From assembly GCA_001028815.1 (NCBI GenBank), contig LDJB01000001.1, positions 184,707 through 248,706 on the forward strand: a stretch of 64,000 nucleotides of DNA. The letters are read 5' to 3'. This DNA is from Peptococcaceae bacterium 1109. GTDB taxonomy: Bacteria > Bacillota > Limnochordia > Darwinibacteriales > Darwinibacteriaceae. Shown here piece after piece: positions 61,409 through 64,000 of this stretch (within the stretch, counting starts at the first letter, position 1; each line of letters begins with the position of its first letter). The translations under genes and the position numbers were made by a program. The notes beneath the pieces were generated by a model. That model did not search any database and was not told where the DNA came from. It saw only the letters and a list, made by a program, of their open reading frames with translations.

Positions 61409-62425
61409 TTGCACCGTAGTTTGTGGCTCCTAGCTGCCGCGGGAGCAACTATCTATCTTACCATCAGGGTCAGGGCTGTTCTGACCCCCTTCTTATTCGC
61501 GGCGGTCATTGCGTACTTGGCATACCCAGTAGTACAGATTTTTGAACAGCGCTTTGTGCCTCGCCCCGCGGCCATCCTTCTGGTCTACGCAGTGATCGGT
61601 ACGGTTTTGGGCGTGGCCTTCTGGGTTATGCTGCCTCAGCTTGTACAGGAAATGGACGAAATCCTTGCCATGATCCCGTCCCAAACAGAAAAGCTGGAAG
61701 ACTTGGGGCAGGGAGCTATGAGAAAGCTCGAGCGCATCGCCATCCCCCGGATCGCGCAGGAGATCGCTGCCACCGTGGCCCAGCGCGCCCAAGAGCTCCT
61801 GGAGGACCTGGCAGCCCGCCTTGCCCAGGGTATCCTAGGGGCCATTTCTCATTTGGCCGGCCTTTTGCTCTCCCCGGTCCTGGCCTTCTATATGCTGCGC
61901 GACCATGAAGAAATGCGGGAGAGGTTGTTTCTGTACATTCCCCTCGAGTACCGTACCCCCATTAAGAACGTGCTTCGGGAAGTCAACCGGGCCCTAAACG
62001 GCTTTTTCCGAGGCCAGCTCCTCATATCCGGTGCGGTAGGCTTGTTGATTTACATTGGCCTCAGCATTCTCAAGGTACGCTACGCGTTGTTCATCGGCTT
62101 CATCGCAGGACTGTTTGACATTATCCCCTACTTCGGGCCCATCATCGGTTTTATCCCCGCGGCCGCCTTTGCCCTCCTCCGTTCTCCCATCTCCGTGCTG
62201 TGGGTTTTGGCGATCTTCGTCTTAGCCAATCAACTTGAGAGCAGTATCATCGCGCCGAAGATTATTGGCGATCGGGTGGGCCTTCATCCCCTCGCAGTGA
62301 TCTTCGCCGTTTTGGTCGGCGGTGAACTCTTGGGCATCACCGGGATGCTCGTCGCGGTGCCCGCGGCTTCCATCGTACGCGTACTGCTCCATTACTTCCT
62401 CGTTAGCAGGCATGCCTCCAGCTAA
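61409..62425 (+). CDS. AI-2E family (PerM/YrrI) transporter-like membrane protein
   Basis: A 338-residue membrane protein with about seven or eight helices and a large central soluble region (about 85-150) typical of the AI-2E/PerM family. IVGLF-like FIAGLFDIIPYFGPIIGFIP and ANQLESSIIAPKIIGDRVGLHP are family hallmarks. The family has been linked to autoinducer-2 export and Na+ (Li+)/H+ antiport; the substrate is not known. TTG start, with no strong ribosome site; translation may be coupled with the small gene before it. Bacillus has yrrI upstream of alaS in the same way. Confidence 0.9.
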   Translation: MHRSLWLLAAAGATIYLTIRVRAVLTPFLFAAVIAYLAYPVVQIFEQRFVPRPAAILLVYAVIGTVLGVAFWVMLPQLVQEMDEILAMIPSQTEKLEDLGQGAMRKLERIAIPRIAQEIAATVAQRAQELLEDLAARLAQGILGAISHLAGLLLSPVLAFYMLRDHEEMRERLFLYIPLEYRTPIKNVLREVNRALNGFFRGQLLISGAVGLLIYIGLSILKVRYALFIGFIAGLFDIIPYFGPIIGFIPAAAFALLRSPISVLWVLAIFVLANQLESSIIAPKIIGDRVGLHPLAVIFAVLVGGELLGITGMLVAVPAASIVRVLLHYFLVSRHASS

Positions 62426-62439
62426 ACTCTCCTGGGCTG

Positions 62440-62468
62440 TTGACAACTTTCACCCCATTCGATAAGAT
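62440..62468 (+). promoter_or_regulatory. Promoter of alaS
   Basis: TTGACA (perfect -35), 17 bp, TAAGAT. A second perfect TATAAT (62482-62487) lacks a good -35. The leader is short, and I see no T-box. Confidence 0.82.
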
Positions 62469-62496
62469 CAAAAAACGAGGGTATAATGGTTAGAAT

Positions 62497-62526
62497 GGGA
62501 GGGAACCGCTGTCAGCGGCCGCTATG
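62497..62526 (+). promoter_or_regulatory. Shine-Dalgarno separated from the alaS ATG by a hairpin
   Basis: GGGAGGG (62497-62503) lies 20 nt from the ATG at 62524. Between them is a small hairpin, CCGCTG T CAGCGG (62506-62518). If it folds, the remaining linear gap is 7 nt, the optimum. An alternative is a CTG start at 62509, in frame and 5 nt from GGGAGGG. Confidence 0.6.
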
Positions 62527-64000
62527 AGATATCGCACAGTAGATGAGATTCGTGATTTATACCTTAACTTTTTCCGAGACAAGCAGCATAAGATCCTGCC
62601 AAGTGCATCTTTGATTCCCCACGGAGACCCCACTCTGCTCTTGACAGTTGCGGGCATGGTGCCTTTCAAGCACTATTTTTTGGGCCTGGAGAAACCTGAA
62701 TCGAAGCGGGTTACCACTTGTCAGCGGTGTATCCGCACGGCAGATATTGAGAACGTAGGGCAGACAGACCGGCACGGTACCTTTTTTGAAATGCTGGGCA
62801 ACTTCTCCTTTGGCGACTACTTCAAGGCGGAGGTTATTCCCTGGGCTTGGGAACTTGTTACCGAACACCTGGAGTTCCCTGAGGACCGCCTGTGGGTGAG
62901 TGTCTTTCACGAGGACGATGAAGCCTATGATATCTGGAACAAGGTAGTTGGCGTCCCTGCCGAGCGCATTGTGCGCTTGGGCAAAGAGGACAACTTCTGG
63001 GAGACAGGTCACGGCCCCTGCGGCCCCTGTTCCGAAATCTACCTTGACCGGGGGCCTGAGTACGGCTGTGGCAGCCCAGATTGTAAGCCAGGCTGTGAAT
63101 GCGAACGGTTCTTAGAGTTTTGGAACCTTGTGTTCATCCAGTTCCACCAAGAGGGGGATACTTACACTCCCTTGGAAAAGCGCAGTATTGACACGGGGAT
63201 GGGCCTAGAGCGTGTAGCCGCGCTTTTGCAGGGGACAACCAGCATCTTTGAAATAGACAACATGCGCCCCATCGTGGATGGGATCAGCCAGATCGCGGGC
63301 CAAGCCTATGGCAGCAAGCGGGAAGTAGATGTGTCACTGCGAGTGATTGCCGACCACCTTCGGGCTGTAACCTTCCTTGTTATGGACGGCGTCCTCCCCA
63401 GCAACGAAGGGCGGGGCTATGTCCTCCGTCGCCTGATCAGAAGAGCCATCCGTCATGGACGTCTGCTGGGTATTAAGCGCGCCTTCTTAAGCGATGGCAT
63501 TGACCTAGTCGCGGAACAGATGGGAAGAGCCTATCCGGAGCTGAATGGACGCCTGGACTACATTAAGCGAGTGGTGGGCCTGGAGGAAGAGCGCTTCAGC
63601 CAGACTCTAGACCAGGGCATGCACCTCTTGCAGGAGCTGATCGAGGAAGCCCAAGGGGATGGCGGCACCCTGATCAGCGGTAAAGCCGTTTTTCAGCTGT
63701 ACGACACCTTCGGTTTTCCATTGGAGCTGACCAAGGAAATCCTTGGGGAAAAGGGGCTCAATGTTGATGAAGCTGAATTTAAGGCTTCCATGGAGGCTCA
63801 GCGGCAGAGAGCCAGGGCTGCCCGGGGAGAACAAGGGTATCTAGACAGCAGCTTAGAAGTGTTCAACGACATCGCCGGTACCCTCGAAGTACGCTTTACT
63901 GGGTACGAAGTCACTGCAGATGAGGGCAGGATTGTTGCCCTAATTAAAGATGGTAAAATGGTAGATCAGGTCGAGGCAGGGGATTCAGCCACCGTCGTGC
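62524..64000 (+). CDS. alaS: Alanine-tRNA ligase, N-terminal part (3' truncated by window)
   Basis: The first 492 codons of alaS are visible and run open to the window edge. The N-terminal catalytic domain has LNFFRDKQHKILPSASLIPH, TVAGMVPFK, FEMLGNFSFGDYFK and DTGMGLERVAALLQG, the class II motifs 1-3 with the AlaRS features. GHGPCGPCSEIY follows the same layout. The tRNA-recognition region with VLRRLIRRAIRHGRLLG appears next. The editing domain and C-Ala lie beyond the window. ATG 62524 fits the family's N-terminus, although the ribosome site is unusually far. Confidence 0.95.
   Translation, partial: MRYRTVDEIRDLYLNFFRDKQHKILPSASLIPHGDPTLLLTVAGMVPFKHYFLGLEKPESKRVTTCQRCIRTADIENVGQTDRHGTFFEMLGNFSFGDYFKAEVIPWAWELVTEHLEFPEDRLWVSVFHEDDEAYDIWNKVVGVPAERIVRLGKEDNFWETGHGPCGPCSEIYLDRGPEYGCGSPDCKPGCECERFLEFWNLVFIQFHQEGDTYTPLEKRSIDTGMGLERVAALLQGTTSIFEIDNMRPIVDGISQIAGQAYGSKREVDVSLRVIADHLRAVTFLVMDGVLPSNEGRGYVLRRLIRRAIRHGRLLGIKRAFLSDGIDLVAEQMGRAYPELNGRLDYIKRVVGLEEERFSQTLDQGMHLLQELIEEAQGDGGTLISGKAVFQLYDTFGFPLELTKEILGEKGLNVDEAEFKASMEAQRQRARAARGEQGYLDSSLEVFNDIAGTLEVRFTGYEVTADEGRIVALIKDGKMVDQVEAGDSATVV

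Noticed and set aside
62488-62524. T-box leader for alaS
   Set aside because: The leader is less than 60 nt, with no specifier loop or antiterminator motif.

Overview
The window is a chromosomal housekeeping segment of an endospore-forming Bacillota bacterium. Direct evidence for sporulation is a germination protease (gpr), SpoIIP, YqfC, YqfD and a GerMN-domain protein. GC content looks moderate to high, start codons are very often GTG or TTG, and Shine-Dalgarno sequences are strong. Gene order follows the classical Bacillus/Clostridia neighbourhoods (comEA-comEC-holA-rpsT-gpr-spoIIP-lepA-hemW-hrcA-grpE-dnaK-dnaJ-prmA-rsmE-mtaB-hit-rpsU-nfeD-floA-yqfCD-phoH-pgpH-ybeY-dgkA-cdd-era, then queA-tgt-yajC-secDF-recJ-apt-rel-dtd-hisS-aspS-6S RNA-tcdA-rarA-iscR-iscS-iscU-alaS). 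An uncultured, deep-branching lineage is my guess; nothing here fixes the genus.

Layout: 1-1.4 kb is the 3' end of an Rnf-type operon (rnfG end, rnfE, rnfA), closed by a terminator and lacking rnfB. 1.5-5.2 kb holds DNA uptake genes and holA. 5.2-8.4 kb holds rpsT (minus), gpr, a GerMN gene (minus) and spoIIP. 8.5-14.4 kb holds murJ, lepA, hemW and a frameshifted ArsB/NhaD-type permease. 14.4-19.2 kb is the CIRCE-controlled heat-shock operon. 19.2-22.9 kb carries RNA/ribosome modification genes, HIT and rpsU. 22.9-34.5 kb is the nfeD-floA to era block, interrupted by a Gfo/Idh/MocA gene with its own promoter and terminator. 34.5-38.7 kb has sigI-rsgI in front of queA-tgt-yajC. 38.8-41.1 kb is an accessory cluster: secreted protein, SpoIIE-type phosphatase, P-loop protein and HD protein. 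41.2-51.8 kb holds secDF, hpt (minus), recJ, apt, rel, dtd, an MBL hydrolase and hemZ. 51.8-64 kb holds a parvulin-TPR protein, hisS-aspS, a holin-like gene (minus), a 6S RNA candidate, tcdA-rarA, the isc cluster, a PerM-type transporter and the start of alaS.

The genes serve translation fidelity (lepA, dtd, hisS, aspS, alaS, tgt, queA, mtaB, tcdA), proteostasis (hrcA operon, parvulin, secDF), envelope building (murJ, DgkA-PAP2), stress signalling (rel, pgpH, sigI/rsgI), competence and sporulation.

The most unusual points are: (1) RnfE and RnfA have lost the cysteines that hold the intramembrane Fe-S cluster in known Rnf/NQR complexes, and no rnfB follows; (2) a DgkA-PAP2 fusion whose kinase half has two conserved Asp changed to Asn; (3) a single-base frameshift in a T tract of a permease; (4) a phosphatase/P-loop/HD cluster beside secDF; (5) a hairpin between the Shine-Dalgarno sequence and the ATG of alaS.
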